A program made the position numbers and the translations under genes. Of a stretch of DNA of 64,000 nucleotides, positions 8,501-16,980 are shown piece after piece. The DNA comes from an uncultured Clostridia bacterium. GTDB lineage: Bacteria > Bacillota > Clostridia > TANB77 > CAG-508. Each line of letters begins with the position of its first letter. The first letter of the stretch is position 1. Location: assembly GCA_934149005.1 (NCBI GenBank), contig CAKPDN010000003.1, positions 62,001-126,000 of the forward strand. The letters run 5' to 3'. The notes beneath the pieces are model-generated. The model worked only from the letters and a program-made list of their open reading frames with translations, did no database searches and was not told the origin of the DNA.

Positions 8501-10591
8501 ATGGAAAAATATGAAGAAATAGATTTTAAAAAAATTTTTAGTATAATGCTTACTAATAAAATATTAATAATTTTAATTTTATTACTAAGTATAGTACTAG
8601 GATATTTTTATTCATATTATTATAAAAGACCTGAATATAAATCAACAGTAACAATGTTATTAAGTGTTAATGAAGAAAAGAACAGTAAAGAATTAACGCA
8701 AACAGATTTAACTTTAAATTCGAGTTTAATATCTACATATACTAGTATTATTAAAAGTACAAGTGTTATAGCTAAAACAATAGAAAATTTAGGATTAAAT
8801 ATATCAGTTGAAAACCTTCAAAAGGATATAGAAGTAATACAAGTAAAAAATACGCAATTTTTAAAAGTATCTGTAAAAAACAATAAACCGGAAGTGTCAA
8901 AAAATATAGCAAATGAATTAGTTAAAGTATTTGCAGAACAGATAAAAGAAATATATAAAATACAAAATATAAATATAATAGATGAAGCAGAGATTGAAAA
9001 TAAACCATGTAATGTAAATCATATTAAGGATATATGCATATCAGGAACATTAGGAGTATTTGTATCAATATTATTAATAATGTTTATATATTTATTTGAT
9101 GATACTATAAAAGATGAAAAAGATTTAGAAGCACAATTAAAACTAATGAACATTGGAGTGTTACCTTTAGATAATGAAAACAAGAAACTAATAACAGAAA
9201 GTAGTCCAAAATCAAATGTAGTAGAAGCAATTAAAACGATAAGAACAAATATATTGTATTCAACAAGGAAAAAGACAATTTTATTGACAAGTTGCAATTC
9301 TAGTGAAGGAAAAAGTTGGATTACAGATAATTTATCAGTAGCTTTTTCCAAAGCAGGTAAAAAAGTGATTTTAGTAGATACAAATTTAAGAAAAGAAAGC
9401 AATAAAAGTGAAATATTTGAAATAGAAAAAGGAGAAGGCTTATCAGACTTTATTAAGGAAATAACAGATAATGATGAAGAAAACTTAGAAAAAGCAAGAA
9501 AATATATTAAAGAAACCAATATACCAAATTTACATGTATTGCAAAAAGGAACTATACCACCTAATCCATCAGAATTAATATCATCAAATAATATGAAAAA
9601 ATTATTAAATTTACTAAAAAATATGTATGATTTAATTTTATTAGATGGTACACCATGTATGTTAATATCAGATAGTTTGGCATTATCAGCAATGTCAGAT
9701 AGTACAATTATAGTAGTAGAAAATAAAAAGACAAAAATGAAGGATTTAAAAAAAGTTAAGAAATTAATAGAAGAAGTTAACGGAAAAATTTTGGGAACAA
9801 TAATAAATAAATCTGAAGTAAAAAAAGGTAAATATTATGGAAAAAAATATGGATATTATTATGGAAAAGATAATAACGAAGTAGAAAAAGTGGAGAAAAG
9901 ACAAAAAATAATTTCATTAGAGAAAATTATAGAAATGGCAAGACAAAACATAAATGAAAAACAGGAAATAAATGAAGAACCAAATGAAAACAAAGAAAAA
10001 ATTGAAAACAATCAAGTTGAAACTGAAGAAAATAAAGAATATTATGTAAAATTACAAAAGCTAGAAAATAAGTGTGAAGAAAACTTTGAAGTAATTATGA
10101 AAAAAATTATGAAAGAAGTAAATCAATTAAATGATGAAATTGAAAATCTTAGAAAGATACAATGTGTTGAAAATACTAATATTTTAAACAAAATAGGAAA
10201 TATAAGCTATGAAGAAGAAATAGCGAAATTAAATGAAAAAATAGAAAATATAAATTACGAAGAAGAACTAGTAAAATTAAATGAAAAGATAGAAAATATA
10301 AATTACGAGGAAGAACTAGTAAAATTAAATGAAAAGATAGAAAGCATGAATTATAAAGAAGAAATAGAAGATGCAAGTCAAGAAAAAGATGAAATGAAAA
10401 AAATTTTGAAAAATGAAGAAAAGAAAGCGAACAATATAATAAGTTTTGAAGCATTTAAACATAAGAGAAAAAAGAATAAAAAAGTATTTCCAATAAATGA
10501 AACTATATCTTATGATGATTTACAAAGATTATCTACATATGTTATAGATTTAAATGAGGACATACCTTTAAATATTGCATTAAGTGAATAA
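8501..10591 (+). CDS. Polysaccharide chain-length regulator fused to a BY-type tyrosine kinase, with a coiled-coil tail
   Basis: A 696-residue fusion. Residues 1-210 are a Wzz/CpsC-like chain-length domain with two membrane helices (about 18-38 and 178-200). Residues 225-450 are a CpsD-like kinase: Walker A SSEGKS, Walker A' VILVDTNLRKE and Walker B LILLDG. A tyrosine cluster follows (KYYGKKYGYYYGKD), the usual autophosphorylation tail, but here it continues into about 240 residues of charged coiled coil that includes three near-identical 16-residue units of the type NYEEELVKLNEKIENI. Such proteins control capsule or exopolysaccharide length and export. The neighbouring flippase-like protein, glycosyltransferases and acyltransferases fit an envelope-glycan role. 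Confidence 0.85.
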   Translation: MEKYEEIDFKKIFSIMLTNKILIILILLLSIVLGYFYSYYYKRPEYKSTVTMLLSVNEEKNSKELTQTDLTLNSSLISTYTSIIKSTSVIAKTIENLGLNISVENLQKDIEVIQVKNTQFLKVSVKNNKPEVSKNIANELVKVFAEQIKEIYKIQNINIIDEAEIENKPCNVNHIKDICISGTLGVFVSILLIMFIYLFDDTIKDEKDLEAQLKLMNIGVLPLDNENKKLITESSPKSNVVEAIKTIRTNILYSTRKKTILLTSCNSSEGKSWITDNLSVAFSKAGKKVILVDTNLRKESNKSEIFEIEKGEGLSDFIKEITDNDEENLEKARKYIKETNIPNLHVLQKGTIPPNPSELISSNNMKKLLNLLKNMYDLILLDGTPCMLISDSLALSAMSDSTIIVVENKKTKMKDLKKVKKLIEEVNGKILGTIINKSEVKKGKYYGKKYGYYYGKDNNEVEKVEKRQKIISLEKIIEMARQNINEKQEINEEPNENKEKIENNQVETEENKEYYVKLQKLENKCEENFEVIMKKIMKEVNQLNDEIENLRKIQCVENTNILNKIGNISYEEEIAKLNEKIENINYEEELVKLNEKIENINYEEELVKLNEKIESMNYKEEIEDASQEKDEMKKILKNEEKKANNIISFEAFKHKRKKNKKVFPINETISYDDLQRLSTYVIDLNEDIPLNIALSE
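10200..10343 (+). repeat. Three tandem 48-bp coding repeats
   Basis: Inside the BY-kinase fusion, three consecutive 48-base units encode SYEEEIAKLNEKIENI, NYEEELVKLNEKIENI and NYEEELVKLNEKIESM. Units 2 and 3 are almost identical at the DNA level, which suggests recent duplication. Confidence 0.75.
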
Positions 10592-10666
10592 TAATATAAA
10601 ATGTGTTAAAGATAGATTTATTAAAATTGTAAAATTTTATAAGTCTATTTTTTGACAATTTAATAG

Positions 10667-10695
10667 TTGACAAAAAGGAAAAAATACATGATAAT
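10667..10695 (+). promoter_or_regulatory. Promoter of the flippase-like gene
   Basis: TTGACA (10667-10672), 17 bases, GATAAT (10690-10695). Confidence 0.65.
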
Positions 10696-10732
10696 ATGTA
10701 AGATAAAATAAATAAAAAATGGAAGAAAAAAG

Positions 10733-11761
10733 ATGAATAAAAAAACTAAAAAAACAGTAAAAAATTTAATAATATTTATATTGTTAATAATACTAACATT
10801 CTATATAATTTTAAAAGATCAAGATGTAACAGAAATATTTAAAGTATTAGAAGATGTAAAAATACTATATATATTAATAGCAATAATATGTATGCTTATT
10901 TATATAATTTGTGAAGCAATAAATATAAGAAGAACATTAAAAGTGTTAGGGGAAGAAACAACACTAATAAGTAGTGTAAAATATGCATTAATAGGATTTT
11001 TCTTTAGTAGTATAACACCAGCAGCAAGTGGAGGACAGCCAATGCAAATATATTATATGTATAAAGATAAAATTTCAGTAGCACATTCAACATTAGCACT
11101 ACTAATAAATTTAAGTAGTATGCAAATAGTAACAATATCAATTGCATTAATAAGTATAATGTTCAATCATCATTACTTAAATCAAACTTTAATAATACTC
11201 TTTATATTGGGAATATCATTAAATGCAAGTGCACTTACATTGTTACTAATAGCAATTTTTTCTAAAAGATTGCTAAATAAATTAATTGATTTTGCAATAA
11301 AAATAATGAAAAAATTTAAAATAAAAAATATTGAAGAAAAGCAAATGAAGATAGAAGCAGAAGTTAGTAAATATCAAAATAGTAGTGATTATATTAAAAA
11401 TAATAAATTTGTTATTTTTAATATAATTCTAACAACATATATTCAATTTATATTATTTTATAGTGTATCATATTGGGTATATTGTTCATTTGGATTAAAT
11501 GAATACAATATTATGCAAATAGTATCAATTCAAGCTATTTTATTTGCAACAGTATCAGGTATACCATCACCTGGAGCAGTAGGAGTAACAGAAGGTGGCT
11601 ATATAGAAATATTTAAAACAATAATACCAAATAATATAATAAATAGTGCAATGCTACTAAATAGAGGAATAAATTTTTATTTACTGGTAATTCTTAGTGG
11701 AATTGTAACTTTAATAAATATGACAAAAACGAAAAAAATGTTGAAAAAAAACGAATTATAA
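10733..11761 (+). CDS. Flippase-like integral membrane protein (UPF0104 / lysyl-PG synthase transmembrane family)
   Basis: A 342-residue polytopic protein with about eight hydrophobic helices. Family marks include FFSSITPAASGGQPMQIYYMYK and, near the end, SGIPSPGAVGVTEGGYI. The family (YbhN, AglD, the MprF membrane half) is thought to flip lipids or lipid-linked molecules; no MprF synthase domain is attached. It starts a run of envelope genes (two GT8, two PlsC), so a lipid-linked glycan substrate is a reasonable inference. Confidence 0.8.
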   Translation: MNKKTKKTVKNLIIFILLIILTFYIILKDQDVTEIFKVLEDVKILYILIAIICMLIYIICEAINIRRTLKVLGEETTLISSVKYALIGFFFSSITPAASGGQPMQIYYMYKDKISVAHSTLALLINLSSMQIVTISIALISIMFNHHYLNQTLIILFILGISLNASALTLLLIAIFSKRLLNKLIDFAIKIMKKFKIKNIEEKQMKIEAEVSKYQNSSDYIKNNKFVIFNIILTTYIQFILFYSVSYWVYCSFGLNEYNIMQIVSIQAILFATVSGIPSPGAVGVTEGGYIEIFKTIIPNNIINSAMLLNRGINFYLLVILSGIVTLINMTKTKKMLKKNEL

Positions 11762-11802
11762 TATATAATGCATAAAACAATGAAAAAAATAGGGGAAAAA
11801 TT

Positions 11803-12645
11803 ATGAATATACTTTTATGTGGAAATGCAAAAGTTTTTGATGGAGCACTTACAGAACTTATATCAATTACAAATAAAACAAAAGAAATAGTAACATGTTA
11901 TATTTTTACAATGGAACTTACAAGAATAAAACAAGAATATATATCAATAAAAGATGAGCAAATAGAATTTTTAAATAAGGTAGTAAAAACAAAAAATCCA
12001 GAAAATAAAGTAATAAAAATAGATGTTACAGATTTGTATGAAAAGGAATTTAAAAACTGTAAGAATGAAAGTGCATATTGCACACCATATACATTATTAA
12101 GATTATTATCTGACTTAGTACCAGAAATACCAGATAAAATATTATATTTAGATATTGATATGATGGCAGGAGATGATATATCAAAATTATATAATATAGA
12201 TATAACTGATTATGAATATGCTGCAGTAAAAGAAAAATATGGTTCAGTATTTTTATATCCAGATTATATAAATGCTGGAATGCTATTATTGAATATGAAA
12301 AAAATAAAAGAGACAAGACTTTTAGAAAAAGCAAGAAATTTAATAAAAAACAAAAAAATGTTATTTGCAGATCAGGATGCAATTTATTATTCAACAACCA
12401 AAAAATTATTATTACCAAGAATATATAATGAACAATCAAAATTTAATAAAAAGGATACGGTGATTTGTCATTTTTGTAAAAGACTTTTAGTTTGGCCATA
12501 TCCACGTATAGAAAATTATAAGCAATGGCATATAAAAGAAGTTCATGAAATACTAAAATGCTATGCATTTGATGATGATTTAAATGAATATATGGAATTT
12601 AAAAAAGAATATGAAATAAGAGAGGGAGAAAAAATAAATGAATAA
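11803..12645 (+). CDS. Glycosyltransferase family 8 protein
   Basis: A 280-residue GT-A fold enzyme. The metal-binding DxD lies in ILYLDIDMM, and the acceptor-side motif DYINAGMLLLNMKKIK is typical of GT8 (galactosyl/glucosyltransferases of the LgtC type). The C-terminal part contains CHFCKRLLVWP. It retains anomeric configuration by family; donor and acceptor are unknown. It overlaps the next GT8 start by 8 bases. Confidence 0.87.
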   Translation: MNILLCGNAKVFDGALTELISITNKTKEIVTCYIFTMELTRIKQEYISIKDEQIEFLNKVVKTKNPENKVIKIDVTDLYEKEFKNCKNESAYCTPYTLLRLLSDLVPEIPDKILYLDIDMMAGDDISKLYNIDITDYEYAAVKEKYGSVFLYPDYINAGMLLLNMKKIKETRLLEKARNLIKNKKMLFADQDAIYYSTTKKLLLPRIYNEQSKFNKKDTVICHFCKRLLVWPYPRIENYKQWHIKEVHEILKCYAFDDDLNEYMEFKKEYEIREGEKINE

Positions 12646-13567
12646 GGAATTAAATGTAATACCAGTTTTTTATGCTGTTGATGATAATTATATAGCAATT
12701 TTAGGAACATCAATAAAATCTCTAATAGAAAATAGTTCAAAAGAAAATAAATATGAGATTAAAATATTATATACGAGTGTGTCAGAAAAAAATATAGATA
12801 GAATAAAAAAACTTGAACAAGAAAATGTTAGTATAGAATTTGTAAATGTAAGTGAGCAACTAAAAGAAATTGATTCAAAACTTTATACACGTAACTATTT
12901 TTCAAAGACAACATATTTTAGATTATATATACCAGAAATTTATCCACAATATGATAAGGCTGTATATATAGATAGTGATACAATAGTTATAACAGACATT
13001 GCAAATTTATATAATGAAGATATTGGAAATAATTTATTAGGAGCAATACCAGATGGTGCAATTCAAGCAATACCAGTATTACAAGAATACGTAGAGAAAG
13101 TCGTTGGTGTTGTGGATTATAATAATTATTTTAATGCAGGAATTCTTTTAATGAACTTAAAAGGATTAAGGGAATATAAACTACAAGAAAAATTCTTATA
13201 TTTATTAGAAAAAATAAAATTTGAAGTTGCACAAGATCAAGATTACTTAAACAGAATATGCAAAGGGAGAGTTAAATTATTAGACTTTGCTTGGAATAGA
13301 ATGCCGGTTATGGGCGGAGAAGATAAGGAAATAAAAATAGTGCATTATAATTTAGGATTTAAACCATGGTATTTTGATAATGTATTATTTCAAGAATATT
13401 TTTGGAAATATGCTAAGCAAACAGAATTCCTTGATCAAATAAAAGAAATGGGTAAAAACTACACAGAAGCGGACAAAGAAAGAGATGATGCAAGTAGTGT
13501 AAAACTTATAGAATTAGCTAAGAAAGAAGCCGATTGTGTAGGTGATGATAGAATAAATAGGAGATAG
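12638..13567 (+). CDS. Glycosyltransferase family 8 protein
   Basis: A 309-residue second GT8, more canonical than its upstream neighbour: IPVFYAVDDNYIAILGTSIKSL at the N-terminus, DxD in AVYIDSDTIV, NYFNAGILLMNLKGLRE, and the HYNLGFKPW histidine motif near the C-terminus. It lies in an operon with the first GT8 (8-base overlap) and two acyltransferases, suggesting stepwise addition of hexoses to a lipid or surface acceptor. Confidence 0.9.
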   Translation: MNKELNVIPVFYAVDDNYIAILGTSIKSLIENSSKENKYEIKILYTSVSEKNIDRIKKLEQENVSIEFVNVSEQLKEIDSKLYTRNYFSKTTYFRLYIPEIYPQYDKAVYIDSDTIVITDIANLYNEDIGNNLLGAIPDGAIQAIPVLQEYVEKVVGVVDYNNYFNAGILLMNLKGLREYKLQEKFLYLLEKIKFEVAQDQDYLNRICKGRVKLLDFAWNRMPVMGGEDKEIKIVHYNLGFKPWYFDNVLFQEYFWKYAKQTEFLDQIKEMGKNYTEADKERDDASSVKLIELAKKEADCVGDDRINRR

Positions 13568-13571
13568 TTTT

Positions 13572-14555
13572 ATGAATACAAGAAGGAAATTAAAGGGCAA
13601 TAAAGAAAAGAGAAATTTAACAGATATAAAAAATATATTAATAAGAAAAGAAAATACTGAAAAAAACAAAAGTATAGAAAATGAAAAACAAGTATCAATA
13701 AAAAAATCACAAAACAGATTAGATGTACTAAAAAAAATAGAAAAACTAGAAATGGAAGGAAAATTTGATATTGATGTTGAAGAAGACCCACCAACAATAG
13801 TACTAACTCCTGAAAATATAGATTATTTAAGAACAACAATGACTAGCAAAATAAAAAGAATATTTGCAAATGAAGTTGGAGAAAGATTTTTAGACAATTT
13901 ATTAAAAAATAATAAATTAATTATAAAACAAATAAATGGACTTGAAAATTTAACCAAAATACAAACAGGAGCAATTATAACATGTAATCATTTTAATCCA
14001 TTTGATTGTTTTACAATAGAAAAAACATTTAGATTATCTGGGCAAGCAAAAACAAAAAAATTACATAAAGTAATAAGAGAAGGTAATTATACTAATTTTC
14101 CAGGACTTTATGGATTTTTATTTAGAAACTGTGACACTTTACCATTAAGTTCAAATAAAAGAACGATGGTAGAATTTATGAAAGCGGTAGACACACTGTT
14201 ACAAAAAGGTGATTTTATATTAATATACCCAGAACAAAGTATGTGGTGGAATTATAGAAAACCAAAGCCACTAAAACATGGAGCATTTAAAATTGCAACT
14301 AGAAACAATGTTCCAATTATACCAATATTTATAACAATGAATGATAGTAATATAATAGGAGAGGATGGATTCCCTATTCAAGAATATACTGTAAATATAG
14401 CAGAACCAATTTATCAAGATAAAAATTTAACACAAAGAGAAAATACAGAACAAATGTTAAATAAAAATTTTGAAATTTGGAAAAATATATATGAAGAATT
14501 TTACGGAATATCACTTGAATATACAACTAAAAAGGAAACTATGATAAATGAATAA
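13572..14555 (+). CDS. 1-acyl-sn-glycerol-3-phosphate acyltransferase family protein (PlsC-like)
   Basis: A 327-residue protein with a roughly 95-residue charged N-terminal extension followed by a PlsC/LPLAT domain. The catalytic HX4D is NHFNPFD and the phosphate-binding block is FILIYPEQSMWW. The family transfers acyl chains to lysophosphatidate or related acceptors on the membrane. The extension is unlike standard PlsC. It starts 5 bases after the GT8 gene and overlaps the next acyltransferase by 8 bases. Confidence 0.82.
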   Translation: MNTRRKLKGNKEKRNLTDIKNILIRKENTEKNKSIENEKQVSIKKSQNRLDVLKKIEKLEMEGKFDIDVEEDPPTIVLTPENIDYLRTTMTSKIKRIFANEVGERFLDNLLKNNKLIIKQINGLENLTKIQTGAIITCNHFNPFDCFTIEKTFRLSGQAKTKKLHKVIREGNYTNFPGLYGFLFRNCDTLPLSSNKRTMVEFMKAVDTLLQKGDFILIYPEQSMWWNYRKPKPLKHGAFKIATRNNVPIIPIFITMNDSNIIGEDGFPIQEYTVNIAEPIYQDKNLTQRENTEQMLNKNFEIWKNIYEEFYGISLEYTTKKETMINE

Positions 14556-15327
14556 TAAAAAGACAATTTATTATGAAGATGAATTAAATGATGAATTTTC
14601 AACAGTAAAAATTATACCAAGAAAAATAGATGAGAATTATAAATATATACACAAAAACGTAATATGGAATGCATGTGCATTCATTTTACAAAATGTATTA
14701 AGTCTTCCAATAAAATATTTATATGCTAAAATAAAATTCAAAAATAAAATTATAGGAAAAGAAAAATTAAAGAAATATAAAAAACAAGGATATTTTATAT
14801 ATGGAAATCATACACAAGCATTTGCAGATACATTTTTAATAAGCAATAGTGTATTCCCAAAAATAAATTATTTAATAGTGAATCCAGAAAATGTATCTAT
14901 GAAATTTTTAGGAAATGTTGTACAAATGTTAGGAGCAATACCAATACCAAGCAATAAAGAAGCAATGAAAAATTTTTTAGAAACAATAGAAAAAAGAATA
15001 AAAAAAGGATATTCAATAACAATATTTCCAGAAGCACACATATGGCCATATTATACAAAAATAAGACCATTTAAATCTGTATCATTTAAGTATCCTGTGA
15101 AATTAGGAACACCAACGTTCTGCATGACCAATACATATCAAAGTTATGGGAAAAATGGGGCTAAAGTAAAAATAGTATCATATATAGATGGTCCTTTTTT
15201 TCCAGATGAAAATTTGAATATTAAAGAGCAACAAGACAATTTGAGAAATAAAGTTTATAATACAATGGTAGAAAGATGTAAAAATAGTAATATTGAAGTA
15301 ATTAAATACGAGAAAAAAATAGGATAA
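14548..15327 (+). CDS. Acyltransferase family protein (PlsC-like, HX5D variant)
   Basis: A 259-residue LPLAT-fold protein. The catalytic block reads GNHTQAFADTF, in which His and Asp are five residues apart rather than the standard four; the second block is TIFPEAHIWPYY. A membrane-interacting N-terminal segment precedes it. As last gene of the envelope operon it probably acylates a lysolipid or a lipid-linked glycan intermediate. The transcript ends at the long inverted repeat downstream. Confidence 0.75.
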   Translation: MNNKKTIYYEDELNDEFSTVKIIPRKIDENYKYIHKNVIWNACAFILQNVLSLPIKYLYAKIKFKNKIIGKEKLKKYKKQGYFIYGNHTQAFADTFLISNSVFPKINYLIVNPENVSMKFLGNVVQMLGAIPIPSNKEAMKNFLETIEKRIKKGYSITIFPEAHIWPYYTKIRPFKSVSFKYPVKLGTPTFCMTNTYQSYGKNGAKVKIVSYIDGPFFPDENLNIKEQQDNLRNKVYNTMVERCKNSNIEVIKYEKKIG

Positions 15328-15334
15328 GGGGACT

Positions 15335-15444
15335 AAGGGGGATTAAGGGGCCACCACATAAAATCCCTCTTTTTTTTTCAAATTTTATTTTTGAATTTTA
15401 AAATAAGAAAGAGGGATTTTATGTGGTGGCCCCTTAATCCCCTT
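15335..15444. repeat. Long inverted repeat (37-bp arms) between convergent genes
   Basis: The left arm (15335-15372) and right arm (15408-15444) are complementary over 37 bases apart from one extra G, with an AT-rich loop. The arms contain GGGGATTAAGGGGCCACCAC and ATAAAATCCCTC. It lies between the acyltransferase and nth, where it can act as a bidirectional terminator. The left side carries closely spaced G-runs (GGGG, GGGGG, GGGG), rare in this AT-rich sequence. Confidence 0.85.
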
Positions 15445-15447
15445 ATT

Positions 15448-16083
15448 TTATTTTTTATTTTTATAATATTTACAGTACTCTTTAACCGCACAACTAGTAC
15501 ATTTAGGCTTTCTTGCAATACAAGTATTTCTACCATGCCAAACAAATAAATGATTAATATCTTTTAGATATTCTTTGGGAAAAATTTTAATTAAATCTTG
15601 TTCAATTTTAGAGGGGGTAGATTCTTTAGAAAGACCAATTAAATTAGAAATTCTTTTTGCATGTGTATCAACAGCAATACCTTGAGGTTTATTAAAAACT
15701 TCTAACATAACTACATTAGCAGATTTTCTGCCAATACCTGCTAAACTTTGTAAATCTTCCATATTATCAGGGACTATACCACCAAAATTCTCAAGAACTT
15801 GTTTTGCACATAATTTAATATTTTTAGCTTTATTTTTATAAAAACCACATGGATGAATAAGAGCTTCTAATTCTTTAATATCAATATTAGCGAAATCCTG
15901 AATAGTTTTACATCTTTCAAAAAGAGCAGGAGTAGTTTTATTAACTCTTTCATCAGTACATTGTGCAGAAAGCATTACAGAAACAACCATTTGAAATGGA
16001 GTTTTAAAATCCAAACTGCAAGTTGCATCAGGATAAGTCTTTTTTAAAATTTCAACAAAATTTATAATATCATTTTTTTTCAT
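15448..16083 (-). CDS. nth: Endonuclease III (DNA glycosylase/AP lyase)
   Basis: A 211-residue base-excision repair enzyme. The helix-hairpin-helix LQSLAGIGRKSANVV includes the catalytic lysine, the catalytic aspartate is in VDTHAKR, and the 4Fe-4S loop is C-X6-C-X2-C-X5-C (CIARKPKCTSCAVKEYC). It removes oxidised pyrimidines. Length is normal for the family. Transcribed convergently with the envelope operon. Confidence 0.97.
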   Translation of the reverse strand: MKKNDIINFVEILKKTYPDATCSLDFKTPFQMVVSVMLSAQCTDERVNKTTPALFERCKTIQDFANIDIKELEALIHPCGFYKNKAKNIKLCAKQVLENFGGIVPDNMEDLQSLAGIGRKSANVVMLEVFNKPQGIAVDTHAKRISNLIGLSKESTPSKIEQDLIKIFPKEYLKDINHLFVWHGRNTCIARKPKCTSCAVKEYCKYYKNKK

Positions 16084-16230
16084 ATATAAAACCTCGTTTA
16101 TAAAATATTTTTTTATATATTATATAAGGTAAAAACATAAAAATCAACAATTAAAACAAAAGTAACATAAAAAAGGAACAATAAAACATTTAAATTAATA
16201 TAATATATAAAAAAAGAAGGAGGTAATAAT

Positions 16231-16380
16231 ATGTTTTGTGCATTAAAAAAGACAATAGGAGTTATACTTATAGGAATAGGACTTGGCATATTATTGGTAT
16301 TATTACTTCCACTTACAGGTTGGCTATTTATAATAGGTGTTGCTCTTGCATGTGTAGGATTAATGTGGCTTGCTTGTTAA
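16231..16380 (+). CDS. Small hydrophobic membrane protein (49 aa), unknown function
   Basis: An ATG behind a strong GAAGGAGGT site opens a 49-residue frame: a short MFCALKK start, then two hydrophobic stretches with glycine spacing (IGVILIGIGLGILLVLLLP and WLFIIGVALACVGLMWL). I do not recognise a named family, though similar tiny membrane proteins occur in Clostridia. It lies 18 bases upstream of spoVM and is probably co-transcribed, which hints at a sporulation role; that is inference only. Confidence 0.6.
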   Translation: MFCALKKTIGVILIGIGLGILLVLLLPLTGWLFIIGVALACVGLMWLAC

Positions 16381-16398
16381 AAAAGGAGGGTATTACAT

Positions 16399-16473
16399 AT
16401 GACTATAGTTGTTAAAAAAGTTCCAAAATTTTTACGAGGATTTGTAAAATTGATTTTTGGAATTAAAGATTAA
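16399..16473 (+). CDS. spoVM: Stage V sporulation protein M
   Basis: A 24-residue peptide, MTIVVKKVPKFLRGFVKLIFGIKD, shown here in two parts: MTIVVKK and VPKFLRGFVKLIFGIKD. It matches SpoVM: a short N-terminal part, the essential Pro9, then an amphipathic helix of the KFLxGxVxxxFG type. In Bacillus SpoVM senses positive membrane curvature on the forespore surface and anchors the coat ATPase SpoIVA. A GGAGGG site lies 9 bases upstream. It is short enough to be missed by automated gene callers. Confidence 0.88.
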   Translation: MTIVVKKVPKFLRGFVKLIFGIKD

Positions 16474-16549
16474 ATTTTTGTAAAGCAAATTTCTGTATAA
16501 TGTATTTATATTATGGGAATTTTAGAGGACTTTCCTACAATATAAATAA

Positions 16550-16575
16550 AAAAAGAGCTTATGCTCTTTTTATTT
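16550..16575. terminator. Bidirectional terminator between spoVM and rpmB
   Basis: AAAAAGAGC-TTAT-GCTCTTTTT; the stem overlaps the last codons and stop of rpmB. Confidence 0.75.
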
Positions 16576-16759
16576 TACCATCTTTTAAACATTTTGCACA
16601 AACGTGAATTCTTTTTGTTTCACCATTTTCCATTATAGCTTTAACACTTCTTAAATTTGGTTTCCAAGTTCTTGGACTTCTTTTACTTATATGTGAACGA
16701 GTAATGCTAAGCTTATTTCCATTACTTTGTGATTTACCACAAACTGCACATTTAGCCAT
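16559..16759 (-). CDS. rpmB: Large ribosomal subunit protein bL28
   Basis: A 66-residue L28 of the zinc-binding (C+) type: MAKCAVCGKSQ carries the first CxxC and VCAKCLKDGKI the second. ITRSHISKRSPRTWKPNL is the conserved rRNA-binding stretch. Monocistronic on the minus strand, with an AGGAGG site. Confidence 0.97.
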   Translation of the reverse strand: MAKCAVCGKSQSNGNKLSITRSHISKRSPRTWKPNLRSVKAIMENGETKRIHVCAKCLKDGKIKRA

Positions 16760-16861
16760 TATCTTTGCACCTCCTAAATTTTTAAAATAAATTGACTGCT
16801 AATAAGTTTATCATAAAAAAATAAAAAAAACAAGTATTTTTTTAAAATTACTAAAAAAACC

Positions 16862-16889
16862 TTGCAAAATAGGAAAAATATGGTATAAT
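16862..16889 (+). promoter_or_regulatory. Promoter of tig
   Basis: TTGCAA (16862-16867), 16 bases, TATAAT (16884-16889), about 90 bases before the tig start. Confidence 0.65.
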
Positions 16890-16980
16890 ATATAAGCTAT
16901 TAAATTTACATTGTAGCATAAAACAGTTTGCCAGACTATATTTGGCAAAAGATGAACAAATTGAAAGGATGAATATAAAA

